A DNA stretch of 64,000 bases from Paraburkholderia phytofirmans OLGA172 (GCF_001634365.1 NZ_CP014578.1:3534001-3598000), one strand, 5' to 3'. Numbered from the stretch's first letter, positions 1 to 8,914 are shown. A program made the numbers and translations. The notes: generated by a model not told the origin, from the sequence alone.

Positions 1-810
1 GGCGCTGTGACCCTCGGCCGTCAATATGACAGCATGGTGGACTTCGTTGGCCCGTTGTCCCTGACGGGCACGCAATATGGCGGCACGCAGTTCGCCCACC
101 CGTTCGATAACGACAACCTGAACAACTCGTTCCGCGTCAACAACTCGATCAAGTACACCAGCGCGAACTACGGCGGCTTCAAGGGCGGCGCGATGTACGG
201 TTTCTCGAACGACGCTGGCAGCTTTGCGAACAACCGCGCATACAGCGTTGGTGGATCGTATAACTGGGGCGGCCTGAACGTCGGAGCAGCGTTTATGCAG
301 CTGAACGGCAGCGGCACGGCGAACATCAACGGCGCAGTGTCGGACGACTTCACGTTCGGAGCAAAGCGTCAGCAAACCTGGGGGGTGGGCGCAAACTACT
401 CGTTCGGCCCGGCAACGGCTGGCCTCCTGTACACGCAAACCAACCTGACCGGCCTGACCAGCATCAGCACAGCTGCGGCGGGTACTCCGGCTGCCGTCTC
501 CCTGCCGAGCAACAGCGCTCACTTCCAGAACTTCGAAGTGAACGGCCGCTATGCCTTCACGCCGGCACTGAGCCTGGCGGGTTCGTACACCTACACGCGC
601 GCAAGCCTCGATGGCGTGCGTCCGAACTACAACCAGTTCAACCTGCAAACGGACTACTCGCTGTCGAAGCGCACGGACGTGTACCTGCAGGGTGTGTATC
701 AACGCGTAAACGAAGGTTCGGGCCTGGTTGCGAACATCAATGGCCTGGGCGCGGCGTCGTCGACGAACAGCCAGGTCGCTGTGACCGCAGGTCTGCGTCA
801 CCGCTTCTAA
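1..810 (+). CDS. Trimeric outer-membrane porin, 5' end outside the window
   Basis: This is the C-terminal two-thirds of a Gram-negative general porin of the Burkholderia OmpC/Opc type, which would form a 16-stranded beta-barrel trimer in the outer membrane for passive uptake of small solutes. The reading frame is open from base 1, so the gene starts upstream. Visible hallmarks are the porin motif TLGRQYDS near the start, the repeated aromatic/glycine beta-strand pattern, the near-terminal SKRTDVYLQGVYQRV block and the terminal residues RHRF, ending in Phe as BamA-dependent barrels do. It is a relative of the complete porin at 50615-51760 but clearly diverged from it. A strong terminator follows 30 bp after the stop. 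Family assignment is firm; substrate is unknown. Confidence 0.93.
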   Translation, partial: GAVTLGRQYDSMVDFVGPLSLTGTQYGGTQFAHPFDNDNLNNSFRVNNSIKYTSANYGGFKGGAMYGFSNDAGSFANNRAYSVGGSYNWGGLNVGAAFMQLNGSGTANINGAVSDDFTFGAKRQQTWGVGANYSFGPATAGLLYTQTNLTGLTSISTAAAGTPAAVSLPSNSAHFQNFEVNGRYAFTPALSLAGSYTYTRASLDGVRPNYNQFNLQTDYSLSKRTDVYLQGVYQRVNEGSGLVANINGLGAASSTNSQVAVTAGLRHRF

Positions 811-839
811 AGCAGCAGCTCGCAACATCCGCAGCATCC

Positions 840-865
840 AAGGCGCCGTTCGCGGCGCCTTTTTT
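840..865 (+). terminator. Rho-independent terminator of the porin gene
   Basis: A perfect 8-bp GC-rich stem (AGGCGCCG / CGGCGCCT) with a TTCG tetraloop is followed by a run of T residues. It lies 30 bp after the porin stop codon on the same strand. Confidence 0.9.
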
Positions 866-885
866 ATTCCGCTCAGTAAATACAC

Positions 886-1000
886 CTTGCAGAGGGGAAC
901 GAGACGGACCGACTGTCAGACGCCGAATGGGAGCGAATCGAACACCTATTTCCGAACACAAGCGCCAAAAAGATCACCGGCCGACCGGTCAACTTCGTCC
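886..1000 (+). pseudogene. Remnant of an IS5-type transposase N-terminus
   Basis: In the frame of base 904 the DNA reads as a protein fragment containing LSDAEWERIEHLFPN followed by GRPVNFVR, which matches the N-terminal part of short IS5-family (IS1031/IS427-like, DUF4096) transposases. There is no plausible start codon. The rest of the gene is missing: the coding frame runs directly into the tetranucleotide repeat that begins at 997. The fragment is about 38 residues, compared with roughly 250-300 for a complete enzyme of this type, so it is a dead remnant. Identification rests on a short motif. Confidence 0.6.
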
Positions 1001-1129
1001 GTCCGTCCGTCCGTCCGTCCGTCCGTCCGTCCGTCCGTCCGTCCGTCCGTCCGTCCGTCCGTCCGTCTCGTCTCGTCTCGTCTCGTCCGTCTCGTCCGTC
1101 TCGTCCGTCTCGTCCGTCTCGTCCGTCTC
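997..1129. repeat. Compound microsatellite (GTCC)17-(GTCTC)4-(GTCCGTCTC)5
   Basis: Three perfect tandem arrays follow each other without a gap: 17 copies of GTCC (997-1064), 4 copies of GTCTC (1065-1084) and 5 copies of the 9-mer GTCCGTCTC (1085-1129). The 9-mer equals one GTCC plus one GTCTC unit. The array sits between the transposase remnant and the 3' end of greB, 14 bp from the greB stop codon. All six frames across it lack a credible gene. Confidence 0.97.
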
Positions 1130-1143
1130 GCTGGCGCATTGGC

Positions 1144-1713
1144 CTAGCCGTCGGTATCGGGCGGCGGATACTTGACGTCCAGTATGTCGATCGGCTGCGG
1201 GCCAGCCGGCGTGTACAAAGTCACCGTATCGCCGATTTTCGCCTTGAGCAGCGCCCGCGCGATCGGCGAGATCCAGCTCACGTGGCCGACATCCAGATCG
1301 ACCTCATCGACGCCGACAATCGTCAGGGTATGCGCCTCGCCGTCTTCCGTTGCATATTCGACGGTCGCGCCGAAGAAAACCTGATCGACGTTTTCCTGTT
1401 TGCTGCTGTCGACCACTTCGGCGATGTCGAGGCGCTTGGTCAGAAAGCGGATCCGCCGGTCGATTTCTCGCAGACGGCGTTTGCCATAGATGTAATCGCC
1501 GTTTTCCGAGCGATCGCCGTTCGAGGCCGCCCACGACACCAGCCTGACCACCTCCGGCCGCTCGATATCGATCAGATGCAGCAGTTCATCGCGCATTCGC
1601 CGGTAACCGGCGGGCGTAATGTAGTTTTTCGTACCCGGCGGGATTTCGGGCTGGGCGACGTCGAGGTCGTCGTCATTCTCTTCACTCGACTCTTTGACAA
1701 AGGCCTTGTTCAT
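1144..1713 (-). CDS. greB: Transcription elongation factor GreB
   Basis: GreB rescues backtracked RNA polymerase by inserting its coiled coil into the secondary channel and stimulating cleavage of the transcript 3' end. The protein has 189 residues, including an acidic N-terminal extension of about 30 residues that is longer than in E. coli GreB (158 residues). The N-terminal coiled coil starts near YITPAGYRRMRDEL. The acidic tip is contained in NGDRSENGDYIYGKRRLREI, and the C-terminal FKBP-like domain contains WISPIARALLKAKIGD. The gene is monocistronic, reads away from the tRNA-Arg genes and ends next to the microsatellite. GreB is preferred over GreA because of the GDRSENGDYIYGKRRLREIDRR-type tip and basic surface. 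Confidence 0.95.
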   Translation of the reverse strand: MNKAFVKESSEENDDDLDVAQPEIPPGTKNYITPAGYRRMRDELLHLIDIERPEVVRLVSWAASNGDRSENGDYIYGKRRLREIDRRIRFLTKRLDIAEVVDSSKQENVDQVFFGATVEYATEDGEAHTLTIVGVDEVDLDVGHVSWISPIARALLKAKIGDTVTLYTPAGPQPIDILDVKYPPPDTDG

Positions 1714-1792
1714 GATGGTCCGTTAACTGCAGCAAGCGACTTCCTATCAAGGGTACACGATCAGGGCAATGAGACAAATCGCAGTTACACGC

Positions 1793-1820
1793 TTCCTTTT
1801 TTCAAAACCTTTGCTATAAT
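1793..1820 (+). promoter_or_regulatory. Putative promoter of the first tRNA-Arg gene
   Basis: A perfect TATAAT -10 box lies at 1815-1820, 13 bp before the mature tRNA start. A weak -35 candidate (TTCCTT, 1793-1798) is 16 bp upstream. The distance to the tRNA 5' end fits a short leader. Confidence 0.55.
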
Positions 1821-1833
1821 CTCGTTTCTGCGT

Positions 1834-1910
1834 GCGGCTGTAGCTCAGTTGGATAGAGTACTTGGCTACGAACCAAGGGGTCGTGGGTTCGAATCCTGCC
1901 AGCCGCACCA
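1834..1910 (+). tRNA. tRNA-Arg (anticodon ACG), first copy
   Basis: A 77-nt cloverleaf with a perfect acceptor pair GCGGCTG / CAGCCGC, a D-arm beginning AGCTCAGTTGG, an anticodon stem-loop TTGGCTACGAACCAA carrying ACG, a T-arm GGGTTCGAATCC and an encoded CCA end. ACG is read after A34-to-inosine editing and decodes CGU/CGC/CGA. An identical copy lies 86 bp downstream. Confidence 0.98.
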
Positions 1911-1918
1911 GTTATTCG

Positions 1919-1942
1919 AGGGCCTCCCTCCGGGGAGGCCCT
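1919..1942 (+). terminator. Terminator-like hairpin after the first tRNA-Arg
   Basis: A perfect inverted repeat AGGGCCTCCC / GGGAGGCCCT closes on a TCCG loop and is followed by a short T-containing stretch (ATGTTTTA). It begins 9 bp after the tRNA CCA end. Confidence 0.75.
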
Positions 1943-1996
1943 ATGTTTTACCCCGGTTTCATCGCAGTATCACTGCAAGCGTCACCTGTTTAGCGT

Positions 1997-2073
1997 GCGG
2001 CTGTAGCTCAGTTGGATAGAGTACTTGGCTACGAACCAAGGGGTCGTGGGTTCGAATCCTGCCAGCCGCACCA
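1997..2073 (+). tRNA. tRNA-Arg (anticodon ACG), second copy
   Basis: Identical over all 77 nt to the copy at 1834-1910, including the six preceding bases TGCGT-type flank. The separate terminators after each copy suggest a tandem duplication of the gene rather than one simple two-tRNA transcript, although read-through of the first hairpin is possible. Confidence 0.98.
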
Positions 2074-2079
2074 CCTATG

Positions 2080-2112
2080 AAGGGCCTTCCGATCGGAAGG
2101 CCCTTTGTTTTT
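2080..2112 (+). terminator. Rho-independent terminator after the second tRNA-Arg
   Basis: A strong palindrome AAGGGCCTTCCGATCGGAAG with its continuation GCCCTT is followed by TTGTTTTT. It starts 7 bp after the tRNA CCA end. Confidence 0.85.
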
Positions 2113-2184
2113 GCGCAGCCGTTTTGCTGTGCTTCAGCGTGTCCGCCCCCGCCAGGCTCGAATGCCGGTGCTGCGCCATCACAC

Positions 2185-2673
2185 CTATCGCGGCTCCGAC
2201 TGAATATCACCGATCTCCCCGTCTGGACTCGGCATACCCTCGAACGGAACGTCCGCCGATTCCTCGCCGATCGGCTCCGCAAGCTCGCCAGTGACAGCCT
2301 GCGGCTCGCGCAACACATCGCCCACGCTATCGCCGAAGCGACTTTGGACGAACGCCCGCAGCAGCGCGACCCGCAACGAGTCCCCCCGCCCTTCCACGGT
2401 TCGATGACCGCCGTCAAATTCCGCGATGCAATGTGCCGCGCCATGATCGGCCCGCTCACGCACCTCCAGCCGCTGCGCGCGCTCCAGCACCGCGGCTGCC
2501 GCTTCCCATGACGTGGAAGGCGTGAAACGCCCATCCCATGGACGGCCACGATCAATGCCGCGGATCGAGACGGTTTCACCGCCATCGGTAAAGTGGATTT
2601 CGCGCACGAAGTCGTGCAGGCTGCGGGCGACCCAATAGTCGAGCGCCATGCCGGTGAGGTCAGTGACGTTCAT
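2185..2673 (-). CDS. DUF2591 (NinX-like) family protein
   Basis: A 162-residue protein whose N-terminus MNVTDLTGMALDYWVARSL matches the opening of the DUF2591 family, which includes phage protein NinX and many chromosomal Burkholderia proteins of unknown function. The family signature also includes the F-x-PST-x-W block, here FTPSTSW. The last 40 residues are acidic and low in complexity. A good ribosome-binding site (GGGAGAG) precedes the ATG. It lies downstream of spoT on the same strand with a 134-bp gap. Function is unknown. It may be an old phage gene that became fixed in the core genome. Confidence 0.75.
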   Translation of the reverse strand: MNVTDLTGMALDYWVARSLHDFVREIHFTDGGETVSIRGIDRGRPWDGRFTPSTSWEAAAAVLERAQRLEVRERADHGAAHCIAEFDGGHRTVEGRGDSLRVALLRAFVQSRFGDSVGDVLREPQAVTGELAEPIGEESADVPFEGMPSPDGEIGDIQSEPR

Positions 2674-2807
2674 AAGCGCTCTCCCTGAAGTTCCGGTGAG
2701 ACTCGCAGGCGGCGGGAGCGCTCAGTTTCGAACGAGGGCTGCCTGCCGCTCGAGGCGCGCCGACGTCGCCACACGCTTACGTCGAGCAGACTCAGCCAGA
2801 CATCCGA

Positions 2808-5165
2808 TCAGTAATCCGCCCGCTCGCGGTCGATCCGCATCCCGCCGTCGTGCCGGTGATGCCCTTCTTCGCTCGGCCGCTCGCGCGCAATGCGCATCAC
2901 GTCCGGATTCGTACGCACGCGGCGCATGACGTTGGCGAGATGGACGCGATCGCTCACCTGGATCACGAAGCGCAGTACCGTGGATTCCTGCGACAGGTCT
3001 TCGTCCATCGCGATGTGGACGATGTTCGCATCCGCCGACGTGATGTCGGCAGCCACGCGGGCGAATACGCCCTTGGTGTTCTTGACCAACACCTTCACCG
3101 CGACGTCGAACAGACGCCCCGGCTGCGGCGCCCACGCAACATCGATCCAGCGGCCCGGATCGCGCCGGTGGATACGCTGTGCGACGCGGCAGTCCGTAGT
3201 GTGGATGGCCATGCCGAGGCCAATGCCGATGTAGCCCATGATGTCGTCGCCCGGGATCGGACGGCAGCAGGCGGACAACTGCACCGACATACCCTCGGTG
3301 CCGGTAATGACGACTGGCGGCGCGTGTGGCGCCGTGCCGTCGGAACGCGAGCCATCGTCGTCGGCGTCGCGGCCGCTCATCAACACTTCGATACGCTTGG
3401 CCATGACCGCGGCGACACGCCGGCCAAGACCGATATCCGCGAAGATCTCCTGACGGTTCTTGTTGCCCGTCCACTGCACGAGCTTTTCCCACGCTTCCGG
3501 CGTCACGTCCGAGAGTGCCAGCCCGTAGCCCTTCAGCGCCTGGTCGACGAGACGCTCGCCGAGCTGGACAGACTCGTTCAAACGCATCGTCTTCAAATAA
3601 TGGCGGATCGCCGAACGCGCCTTGCCGGTGCGCACGAAACCGAGCCAGGCCGGATTCGGCTTCGAATACGGCGCCGTGATCACTTCGACAATGTCGCCGC
3701 TCTTCAGCTCGGTGCGCAACGGCAGCAGTTCGTTATTGATCTTGACTGCGACGCACTGGTTGCCCAGGTCGCTGTGGATCGAATACGCGAAGTCGAGCGC
3801 GGTGGCGCCGCGCGGCAGCGCCATGATCTTCGACTTCGGCGTGAACACGTAGACCGCATCCGGGAACAGATCGATCTTGACGTGCTCCAGGAATTCGCTC
3901 GAATCGCCCGCTTCGCTCTGAATGTCGAGCAGCGACTTGAGCCACTGGTGCGCGCGCTTCTGCACGTCGTTCAGATCCGCGCCGCCGTTCTTGTACAGCC
4001 AGTGCGCAGCAACGCCCGCTTCGGCGATCTCGTGCATCTTGCGCGTGCGCACCTGAAACTCGATCGGCGCGCCGAACGGGCCAACCAGCGTGGTGTGCAG
4101 CGACTGATAGCCGTTCACCTTCGGGATCGCGATGTAATCCTTGAACTTGCCCGGCACCGGCTTGTAGAGCGCATGCAGCGCGCCGATGCAGGTGTAGCAC
4201 TCAAGCGCACTTTCGACCACCACACGGAAGCCATACACGTCGAGCACCTGCGAGAACGACAACTGCTTGTCGCGCATCTTCTTATAGATGCTGAAGATGG
4301 TTTTCTCGCGGCCAGTAACTTCGGCGTCGAGCTTCGCGTCGGCAATCGCGCGCTGCACCGACTCCAGAATCTTGCCGACCACTTCGCGCCGGTTGCCGCG
4401 CGCGGCCTTGACGGCTTTTTCGAGCGTGGCGTAACGATGCGGGTTGAAGTTCGCGAAGCTCAGGTCCTGCAGCTCGCGATAGGTATTGTTCAGGCCAAGC
4501 CGGTGCGCGATCGGCGCGTAGATATCCAGCGTCTCGCGCGCCACGCGGCGGCGCTTTTCATGCGGCACCGCACCCAGTGTGCGCATGTTGTGCAGCCGGT
4601 CGGCGAGCTTCACCAGAATCACGCGGACGTCGCGCGCCATCGCGAGCAGCATCTTGCGGAAGTTTTCCGCCTGCGCCTCTTCGCGATTGCGAAACTCCAT
4701 CTTGTCCAGTTTCGACAACCCATCGACCAGTTCCGCGACCTTTGCGCCGAATCGCTCGGCGAGTTCGGCCTTGGTCACGCCCTGGTCTTCCATCACGTCA
4801 TGCAGCAGTGCCGCCATGATCGACTGGGCGTCGAGATTCCAGCCGGCGCAGATTTCCGCGACGGCGACAGGATGGGTGATGTAGGGCTCGCCGCTCTGGC
4901 GATACTGGCCGAGATGGGCTTCGTCGCTGAAGTGGAATGCCGCCTTGACGTCCTTGATCTCTTCCGGCTGCAAATAGCCGGACAGAACGGCTGTCAGCTT
5001 GGCGATCGAAACGACGTCATGCCGGCGCGGTTGCTCCGGCGTGGCGGTCGGCCCGAACAGATGGCGAAACGACTGTTCGAGGACCGCGTCGATGTACTTC
5101 CGTGCAGACGAGGGCGAGTCGGCGTCGTGTTCCACTTCCGTAGCGGTGGGCGGGGTAGCACTCAT
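2808..5165 (-). CDS. spoT: Bifunctional (p)ppGpp synthetase/hydrolase SpoT
   Basis: SpoT makes and degrades the alarmone (p)ppGpp in response to starvation. Starting at the ATG at 5163-5165 the protein has 785 residues, in the normal range. The HD hydrolase domain is seen in AALLHDVMEDQG with the intact His-Asp pair. The synthetase region contains VYGFRVVVES and KDYIAIPKVNGYQSLHT. Then come a TGS domain (VFTPKSKIMALPRGATALDF) and a C-terminal ACT domain (RLFDVAVKVLVKNTKGVFAR). An upstream TTG at 5216 is open, but the ATG at 5165 has GGAGG at ideal spacing and was chosen. Intact hydrolase residues favour SpoT over RelA. It follows rpoZ, the standard proteobacterial order. Confidence 0.96.
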   Translation of the reverse strand: MSATPPTATEVEHDADSPSSARKYIDAVLEQSFRHLFGPTATPEQPRRHDVVSIAKLTAVLSGYLQPEEIKDVKAAFHFSDEAHLGQYRQSGEPYITHPVAVAEICAGWNLDAQSIMAALLHDVMEDQGVTKAELAERFGAKVAELVDGLSKLDKMEFRNREEAQAENFRKMLLAMARDVRVILVKLADRLHNMRTLGAVPHEKRRRVARETLDIYAPIAHRLGLNNTYRELQDLSFANFNPHRYATLEKAVKAARGNRREVVGKILESVQRAIADAKLDAEVTGREKTIFSIYKKMRDKQLSFSQVLDVYGFRVVVESALECYTCIGALHALYKPVPGKFKDYIAIPKVNGYQSLHTTLVGPFGAPIEFQVRTRKMHEIAEAGVAAHWLYKNGGADLNDVQKRAHQWLKSLLDIQSEAGDSSEFLEHVKIDLFPDAVYVFTPKSKIMALPRGATALDFAYSIHSDLGNQCVAVKINNELLPLRTELKSGDIVEVITAPYSKPNPAWLGFVRTGKARSAIRHYLKTMRLNESVQLGERLVDQALKGYGLALSDVTPEAWEKLVQWTGNKNRQEIFADIGLGRRVAAVMAKRIEVLMSGRDADDDGSRSDGTAPHAPPVVITGTEGMSVQLSACCRPIPGDDIMGYIGIGLGMAIHTTDCRVAQRIHRRDPGRWIDVAWAPQPGRLFDVAVKVLVKNTKGVFARVAADITSADANIVHIAMDEDLSQESTVLRFVIQVSDRVHLANVMRRVRTNPDVMRIARERPSEEGHHRHDGGMRIDRERADY

Positions 5166-5220
5166 TTTCGCCTCCGCAGCGGTTAGGGTTGGACGCCGGC
5201 CTGTACGTTGATGCAATTAC

Positions 5221-5272
5221 GTGTGGCAACCAGGTGTGGCAAACGCGTGTGGCAAACAGGTTTGGCAAACGC
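5221..5272. repeat. Short tandem repeat between spoT and rpoZ
   Basis: Four imperfect copies of GTGTGGCAAAC (one reads GTTTGGCAAAC, one GTGTGGCAACC) are separated alternately by AG/CAG and GC. The array lies upstream of the spoT start in the rpoZ-spoT intergenic region. It could form part of the spoT leader. Confidence 0.8.
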
Positions 5273-5297
5273 GCAATCGAAAACGGAACAGTGCGCC

Positions 5298-5501
5298 TTA
5301 AACCGGCACCTTCTTCAGCATTTCGACGCCAACCTGGCCAGCTGCGATTTCGCGCAGTGCGACGACGGTGGGCTTGTCGCGGCTTTCGATCTTCGGCGTG
5401 TGGCCTTGAGCGAGCTGACGCGCACGATAGGTTGCGGCAAGCGCGAGTTCGAAACGGTTCGGGATCTGTTTAAGGCAGTCTTCGACGGTAATGCGGGCCA
5501 T
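5298..5501 (-). CDS. rpoZ: RNA polymerase omega subunit
   Basis: A 67-residue protein starting [20 protein letters not shown], the omega signature, with the conserved ARQL helix. Omega binds the beta' subunit, assists assembly of RNA polymerase and forms one of the ppGpp sites in proteobacteria, which fits its position between gmk and spoT. The C-terminus is short (67 residues compared with about 90 in E. coli), as is normal for Burkholderia. Confidence 0.96.
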
Positions 5502-5642
5502 GTTGGGTTCCTTCTTGCAAGAAAACGCTGGGCCGCCCCAAGTTTTCTTGTCCCCCTCGGGGGGCCTGGCGCGAAGCGACAGGTCTGGGGGCGTTAATTG
5601 ATGTTGCTTATTCTACCTTATGTGCTCGACACACCGCCGCGC

Positions 5643-6323
5643 TCACGCGTGTGGCAGGTGGATACCGAGCTGCACGAAAAGCTGCGTGTGGCGCGCGTAT
5701 TGCGAGGCAAAGCGCGAACGCGTCGCGGCCACGAGGCACCGCAGTTCACCGAGCGCGCGATCGAAGCTGTCGTTGATCACGACATACTCTGCTTCGGCCG
5801 CGTGCGCCATCTCGCTGCCGGCTGCGAGCAGACGGCGCGTAATCACGTTCGGTTCGTCCTGGCCGCGCTTTTTCAAACGCTCTTCGAGCGCATCCAGGGA
5901 CGGCGGCAAGATGAAGATTTCGACGGCGTTGTGAAACTGTTTCTTCACCTGTTGCGCGCCTTGCCAGTCGATTTCCAGCAGCACGTCGTGCCCGCTTTTC
6001 ATCTGCTCTTCGATCCACACGCGCGAGGTCGCGTAGTAGTTGCCGTGCACTTCCGCGCTTTCCAGAAACTCGCCAGTCGCGTGACGCGCCAGGAAGTCGT
6101 CGACCGTCGTGAAGTGATAGTGCTCGCCGTCCTGCTCTTTCGGACGCGGAGGGCGCGTCGTGTATGAAATCGATAGACGAATCGCGTCGTCGCCGGCGAG
6201 CAGCGCGTTCACGAGCGTCGACTTGCCCGCGCCCGAAGGCGCGACCACCATGAACAGGTTGCCGGGATAAGCACCGGCGTAAGGGTTGCGCGGTGCGCTG
6301 GTTTCGCGTGTGTGGTCGGTCAT
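5643..6323 (-). CDS. gmk: Guanylate kinase
   Basis: Guanylate kinase phosphorylates GMP to GDP with ATP and so feeds GTP and ppGpp synthesis. The 226-residue protein has the P-loop APSGAGKS at residues 28-35, the GMP-binding region [20 protein letters not shown], and the [11 protein letters not shown] and [11 protein letters not shown] motifs. An N-terminal extension of about 20 residues precedes the core. It lies 18 bp after yicC, probably in one transcript with it, and 141 bp before rpoZ. The gap to rpoZ contains a GC-rich palindromic element (CCCCCTCGGGGGG) of a kind common between Burkholderia genes. Confidence 0.96.
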   Translation of the reverse strand: MTDHTRETSAPRNPYAGAYPGNLFMVVAPSGAGKSTLVNALLAGDDAIRLSISYTTRPPRPKEQDGEHYHFTTVDDFLARHATGEFLESAEVHGNYYATSRVWIEEQMKSGHDVLLEIDWQGAQQVKKQFHNAVEIFILPPSLDALEERLKKRGQDEPNVITRRLLAAGSEMAHAAEAEYVVINDSFDRALGELRCLVAATRSRFASQYARHTQLFVQLGIHLPHA

Positions 6324-6341
6324 GTTCTCGGGGCTCCTGCC

Positions 6342-7265
6342 TTACTCCAGATTCTGTACTTGCTCGCGCATCTGTTCGATGAGCAGCTTCAGGGTCATCG
6401 ACGAATCCGCCAGTTCCTTCGCGGCCGCCTTCGAGCCGAGCGTGTTCGCTTCGCGATTCAGCTCCTGCATCATGAAGTCGAGGCGCTTGCCGACCTTGCC
6501 GCCCTTCTCGATCACATGACGCGTTTCGTTCAGGTGAGCCGTGAGGCGCGACAGTTCCTCGGCGATGTCGATGCGGATGCCGTACATCGTCACTTCCTGG
6601 CGAATCCGTTCGTTGATTTCTTCACGCGAGACCGTCGTCGTCGCCGTATCGGGCGCGGCAACGCCGAGCGCTTCCTGCAGACGCTCGACGATCTTCTGCT
6701 GATGTTTGGCGATCAGTTCCGGCACGAGCGGCGTGATCTTCGTGACGATCGCTTCCATCTCTGTAACGTTGGCGAGCAGCATCGTCGCCAGTTGCGCGCC
6801 TTCGCGGGCACGCACGTCGATCAGATCGATAATTGCCTGCTTGCCGCATGCGAGCACCGCATCGCGCAACACTTCCGGCGCCACGCCGGTTTCGGCCAGC
6901 ACGCCCGGCCAGCGCAGGATTTCTCCGGTGCGCAGGCGCCCTGCTTCCGGGAACGTCGACAGCACGGTGCGCTCGAGCAGCGCCAGTTGCGTCAGCGCAT
7001 CGCGATTGACCGAACCTGCATTGGCCGACTGTTCGCTGCGTTGCAGGTTGATACGAATATCGACCTTGCCGCGCGAGAGCTTGTTCATCAGCATTTCGCG
7101 CAGCGTCGGTTCGCAGGCGCGCACGTCTTCCGGCATGCGAAAGTTCAGATCGAGAAAGCGCGAGTTCACCGTGCGCAGTTCGACCGATACGCTCACGCCG
7201 CCTGTGCTCGAGGCCGGGACGAGTTCGCGCGTGGCGCTCGCATAGCCAGTCATGCTGTAGATCAT
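6342..7265 (-). CDS. yicC: YicC/YloC family endoribonuclease
   Basis: YicC-type proteins are hexameric endoribonucleases; in E. coli YicC acts on small RNAs such as RyhB. The ATG at 7263-7265 gives a protein beginning [11 protein letters not shown], which aligns with the usual family start; an upstream ATG at 7289 has no ribosome-binding site and was rejected. The protein has 307 residues. The conserved DUF1732 C-terminal region contains [16 protein letters not shown] and [20 protein letters not shown]. It is the first gene of the yicC-gmk(-rpoZ-spoT) block and is divergent from rph. Confidence 0.92.
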   Translation of the reverse strand: MIYSMTGYASATRELVPASSTGGVSVSVELRTVNSRFLDLNFRMPEDVRACEPTLREMLMNKLSRGKVDIRINLQRSEQSANAGSVNRDALTQLALLERTVLSTFPEAGRLRTGEILRWPGVLAETGVAPEVLRDAVLACGKQAIIDLIDVRAREGAQLATMLLANVTEMEAIVTKITPLVPELIAKHQQKIVERLQEALGVAAPDTATTTVSREEINERIRQEVTMYGIRIDIAEELSRLTAHLNETRHVIEKGGKVGKRLDFMMQELNREANTLGSKAAAKELADSSMTLKLLIEQMREQVQNLE

Positions 7266-7533
7266 CGTATTTCTCGCGATTGTGGCCATGTGTTTGACGA
7301 TGGCCGGAGAGTCGAATCGCCCGGCGTGTACGAGACGCAGGGCGGAGAATCCGCATTATCCCATTTTTACCGGCGAGGCCCTTCACACGAGGGCCGCCGC
7401 GCACGCGGCGCTACCTCGCGCAGAGCCCCGGCACATGCGGGTAGCCGTCCGACGGACAGGCCGCCCCGCGCCCAACGCGATCGGCGGTAAAATTGCGCTT
7501 TCCCTCCTGCTTTTCTTCCAGACCGAACCCAAC

Positions 7534-8274
7534 ATGACCAACAACACCCAACGCCCCAGCGGCCGCCAGGCCAATCAGCTGCGCGACGTGCGCATCACGC
7601 GCCACTACACGAAGCATGCGGAGGGCTCAGTGCTGGTCGAATTCGGCGACACCAAGGTGATCTGCACGGCGAGCATCGCCGAAAGCGTGCCGTCGTTCCT
7701 GCGCGACCGTGGCCAGGGTTGGCTGACCGCCGAATACGGCATGCTGCCGCGCGCCACGCATACCCGCAGCGACCGTGAAGCCGCGCGCGGCAAGCAAACC
7801 GGCCGCACGCAGGAAATCCAGCGGCTGATCGGCCGCGCACTGCGCTCGGTATTCGATCTCGAGAAGCTCGGCGCGCGCACGCTGCATATCGATTGCGACG
7901 TGATCCAGGCCGACGGCGGCACGCGCACGGCCAGCATCACCGGCGCGTTCGTGGCGGCGCATGATGCCGTGGCGAAGCTGCTGGCTACGGGCCGCATCGA
8001 AAGCTCGCCGATCACCAATTACGTCGCGGCGATTTCGGTCGGCGTGTACGACGGTTTGCCGGTACTGGATCTCGACTACGACGAAGATTCGCAATGCGAC
8101 ACCGACATGAACGTGGTGATGACGGGCGCGGGCGGCTTCGTCGAAATTCAGGGCACGGCCGAAGGCGTGCCTTTCTCGCGCGACGAAATGAATTCGCTGC
8201 TCGATCTGGCGAGCGACGGCATCAACACGCTGATCGCGAAGCAGAAAGCAGCGTTGGAGCAAAAGAGTGAGTGA
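7534..8274 (+). CDS. rph: Ribonuclease PH
   Basis: RNase PH is a phosphorolytic 3'-5' exoribonuclease that trims tRNA 3' ends. The ATG at 7534 gives a 246-residue protein starting [17 protein letters not shown], the family's usual length. The frame is open further upstream to 7282, but that part overlaps the yicC start region and looks non-coding. Typical motifs are [20 protein letters not shown], the RALRSVFDL block and the metal/phosphate region [20 protein letters not shown]. It overlaps rdgB by 8 bp, which suggests translational coupling. Confidence 0.95.
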   Translation: MTNNTQRPSGRQANQLRDVRITRHYTKHAEGSVLVEFGDTKVICTASIAESVPSFLRDRGQGWLTAEYGMLPRATHTRSDREAARGKQTGRTQEIQRLIGRALRSVFDLEKLGARTLHIDCDVIQADGGTRTASITGAFVAAHDAVAKLLATGRIESSPITNYVAAISVGVYDGLPVLDLDYDEDSQCDTDMNVVMTGAGGFVEIQGTAEGVPFSRDEMNSLLDLASDGINTLIAKQKAALEQKSE

Positions 8275-8914
8275 GGTTCATCAAGATAACGGCGCTGTTG
8301 CGTCTGACTCGCCGTTAAAGAAAGTCGTGCTGGCGTCGAACAACGCGGGCAAGCTGCGCGAGTTCGCGGCGCTGCTCGGCGCGGCCGGCATCGACCTGAT
8401 TCCACAAGGCGCGCTGAACGTGCCGGAAGCGGAAGAACCGCATCCGACTTTCGTCGAAAACGCGCTGACCAAGGCACGTCACGCGGCAAAGCTCACCGGC
8501 CTGCCCGCGCTCGCCGACGATTCCGGCTTGTGCGTGCGTGCACTGCGCGGTGCGCCCGGTGTTTATTCGGCCCGCTACGCGCAGCTCGCCGGCGGCGAAA
8601 AGAGCGACGCGGCGAACAATGCGCAGCTCGTTTCAGCCTTGCAAGGTGAGACTGATCGTCGCGCGTATTACTACTGCGTGCTGGCGCTCGTGCGTCATGC
8701 GGACGATCCCGAACCGCTGATCGCCGAAGGCCGCTGGCATGGCGAAATGCTGGATGCGCCGCGCGGCAGGCATGGGTTCGGCTACGACCCGTACTTCTTC
8801 CTGCCGTCGCTGAATGCGAGCGCTGCGGAACTCGAGCCGGCGGTGAAGAACGCCAGCAGCCATCGCGCGATGGCATTGCGCCAACTGCTCGCACGTTTGA
8901 CGGAGGAAGCGTGA
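8267..8914 (+). CDS. rdgB: dITP/XTP pyrophosphatase (RdgB/HAM1)
   Basis: RdgB hydrolyses non-canonical purine nucleotides (dITP, dXTP) to monophosphates and keeps them out of DNA. The 215-residue protein has the substrate-binding motif [13 protein letters not shown], the [18 protein letters not shown] block with its metal-binding Glu, [13 protein letters not shown], and the C-terminal [12 protein letters not shown] and [10 protein letters not shown] motifs. It starts inside the end of rph and its stop overlaps the hemW GTG start by 4 bp, so the three genes form an operon. Confidence 0.96.
   Translation: MSEVHQDNGAVASDSPLKKVVLASNNAGKLREFAALLGAAGIDLIPQGALNVPEAEEPHPTFVENALTKARHAAKLTGLPALADDSGLCVRALRGAPGVYSARYAQLAGGEKSDAANNAQLVSALQGETDRRAYYYCVLALVRHADDPEPLIAEGRWHGEMLDAPRGRHGFGYDPYFFLPSLNASAAELEPAVKNASSHRAMALRQLLARLTEEA

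Noticed and set aside
997..1129. CRISPR-like repeat array
   Set aside because: Units are 4, 5 and 9 bp with no spacers; this is a microsatellite.
1282..2019. Plus-strand frame covering greB antisense and the tRNA-Arg gene
   Set aside because: It reads through a complete tRNA gene and lies opposite greB, so it cannot be a real gene.
2850..5186. A 778-codon plus-strand open frame opposite spoT
   Set aside because: It is the antisense shadow of a GC-rich gene: Arg/His/Asp-rich, with no family motif, while the other strand encodes an intact SpoT.
6312..7490. A 392-codon plus-strand open frame opposite yicC
   Set aside because: Antisense shadow of yicC with Arg/His/Ala-rich composition; it also runs past the yicC start into the rph leader.
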